Positions 5,469 to 5,743 of a DNA stretch of 5,743 bases are shown here, piece by piece (the first letter of the stretch is position 1; each line of letters starts with the position of its first letter). The DNA is from Clostridiales bacterium (GTDB lineage Bacteria > Bacillota > Clostridia > Peptostreptococcales > Anaerovoracaceae). Under the pieces are notes generated by a model, which was given only the letters and a program-made list of their open reading frames with translations, was not told the DNA's origin and searched no databases. The position numbers were made by a program, and so were the translations under genes. Where the stretch lies: the NCBI GenBank assembly GCA_012515135.1, contig JAAYYX010000012.1:1-5743 (forward strand), in the 5' to 3' direction.

Positions 5469-5486
5469 ACCGGTGAAGACTCCGGT
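5469..5486 (+). other. Small hairpin between ribosome site and start codon of the Crp/Fnr gene
   Basis: ACCGG and CCGGT pair around an 8-nt loop (TGAAGACT). The best Shine-Dalgarno, AAAGGA at 5461-5466, is 29 nt from ATG 5496. Folding the hairpin leaves 11 unpaired nt between them, a usable distance. The structure is predicted by eye only. Confidence 0.4.
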
Positions 5487-5495
5487 AATGGACAA

Positions 5496-5743
5496 ATGGA
5501 ACCAAAGGAAAGAATAGAAATAATTTCAAGATCACCTCTTTTTGAAGGCTTCTCAAAGGAAGAGTGTACAAAGGCCTATGAAGATCTTAAACCTCAGACA
5601 AGAAAGTATTCCCGAAATGAAATAATAGTCGGCGAAGGGGAGAGAATGAATTTCATAGGCATAGTAGTAAGCGGCAAGGTGAGAGGCGAAAAGTTCCATA
5701 TGGAAGGGGACGTGCATCTTGTCTATATGTATGAAATAGGAGA
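5496..5743 (+). CDS. Crp/Fnr-family transcriptional regulator, N-terminal part (cut by window end)
   Basis: The ATG at 5496 opens a frame that runs off the window after 82 codons. The sequence begins MEPKERIEIISRSPLFEGFS, then KYSRNEIIVGEGERMNFIGIVVSGKVRG (37-64). This is the usual start of a Crp/Fnr cyclic-nucleotide-binding-type sensor domain: a helix ending in SPLF-GFS, then the beta-roll with GEGE and the IVVSGKVR strand. The helix-turn-helix would lie beyond the window. No cysteine cluster of FNR type is visible; the only cysteine is Cys24. No alternative start exists in frame, because a TAG lies at 5451-5453 and no ATG, GTG or TTG follows before 5496. It is divergent from the NTPase-DUF364-EcsC operon and has two palindromes in its own upstream region, so autoregulation and control of that operon are likely but unproven. 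Confidence 0.85.
   Translation, partial: MEPKERIEIISRSPLFEGFSKEECTKAYEDLKPQTRKYSRNEIIVGEGERMNFIGIVVSGKVRGEKFHMEGDVHLVYMYEIG

Noticed and set aside
5463..5495. Possible cobalamin riboswitch fragment (CCGGTGAAGACTCCGG resembles part of its core).
   Set aside because: No B12 box or remaining helices are visible, and the region between promoter and start codon is far too short. A simple 5-bp hairpin explains the resemblance.

Overview
The window looks like chromosomal DNA from an anaerobic, fairly AT-rich bacterium, most likely a Clostridia-type Firmicute. This rests on the purine-rich Shine-Dalgarno sites, the heavy use of ATA (Ile) and AGA (Arg), and the gene families present. It is inference from style and content; no rRNA or other phylogenetic marker is present. 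There are eight protein-coding genes, two of them cut by the window edges. I see no tRNA, rRNA, CRISPR array, insertion sequence or convincing rho-independent terminator.

Rightward block (1-3227). The tail of an unidentified gene overlaps, by ATGA, a short AMP-dependent CoA-ligase-like (adenylate-forming) protein. That gene in turn overlaps, by ATGA, an XdhC/CoxI-family molybdoenzyme maturation factor. After 79 bp comes a two-domain protein joining a MobA/MocA-like nucleotidyltransferase to a histidine (phosphoglycerate-mutase-like) phosphatase. XdhC and a MocA-like transferase together point to maturation of a molybdopterin-cytosine-dinucleotide hydroxylase of the xanthine dehydrogenase/aldehyde oxidoreductase family. 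From memory, the trio resembles the gene set named after Desulfovibrio vulgaris DVU_1551-DVU_1557, which lies beside an aldehyde oxidoreductase. The enzyme itself is not in the window and would be expected upstream or close by.

Leftward block (5366 to 3222). Three overlapping genes form a tight operon: a THEP1-type P-loop nucleoside-triphosphatase, a DUF4213/DUF364 protein (a family described as putative heavy-metal chelation), and an EcsC-family protein. The block converges tail to tail on the rightward block. The two last genes share one palindromic TTATAA that encodes Leu-stop on both strands.

Control region (5367-5495) and right edge. A 129-bp divergent intergenic region separates the leftward operon from a Crp/Fnr-family regulator whose N-terminal half is visible. 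It carries two perfect inverted repeats about two helical turns apart, extended -10-like elements in both directions that share the 8-mer TTGTGTTA, an apparently leaderless start for the NTPase gene, and a small hairpin between the only good ribosome binding site and the regulator's start codon. A reasonable working model is that the Crp/Fnr protein controls itself and the divergent operon, and that both blocks serve one metal- or molybdenum-cofactor-dependent redox system. That last link is inference from proximity.
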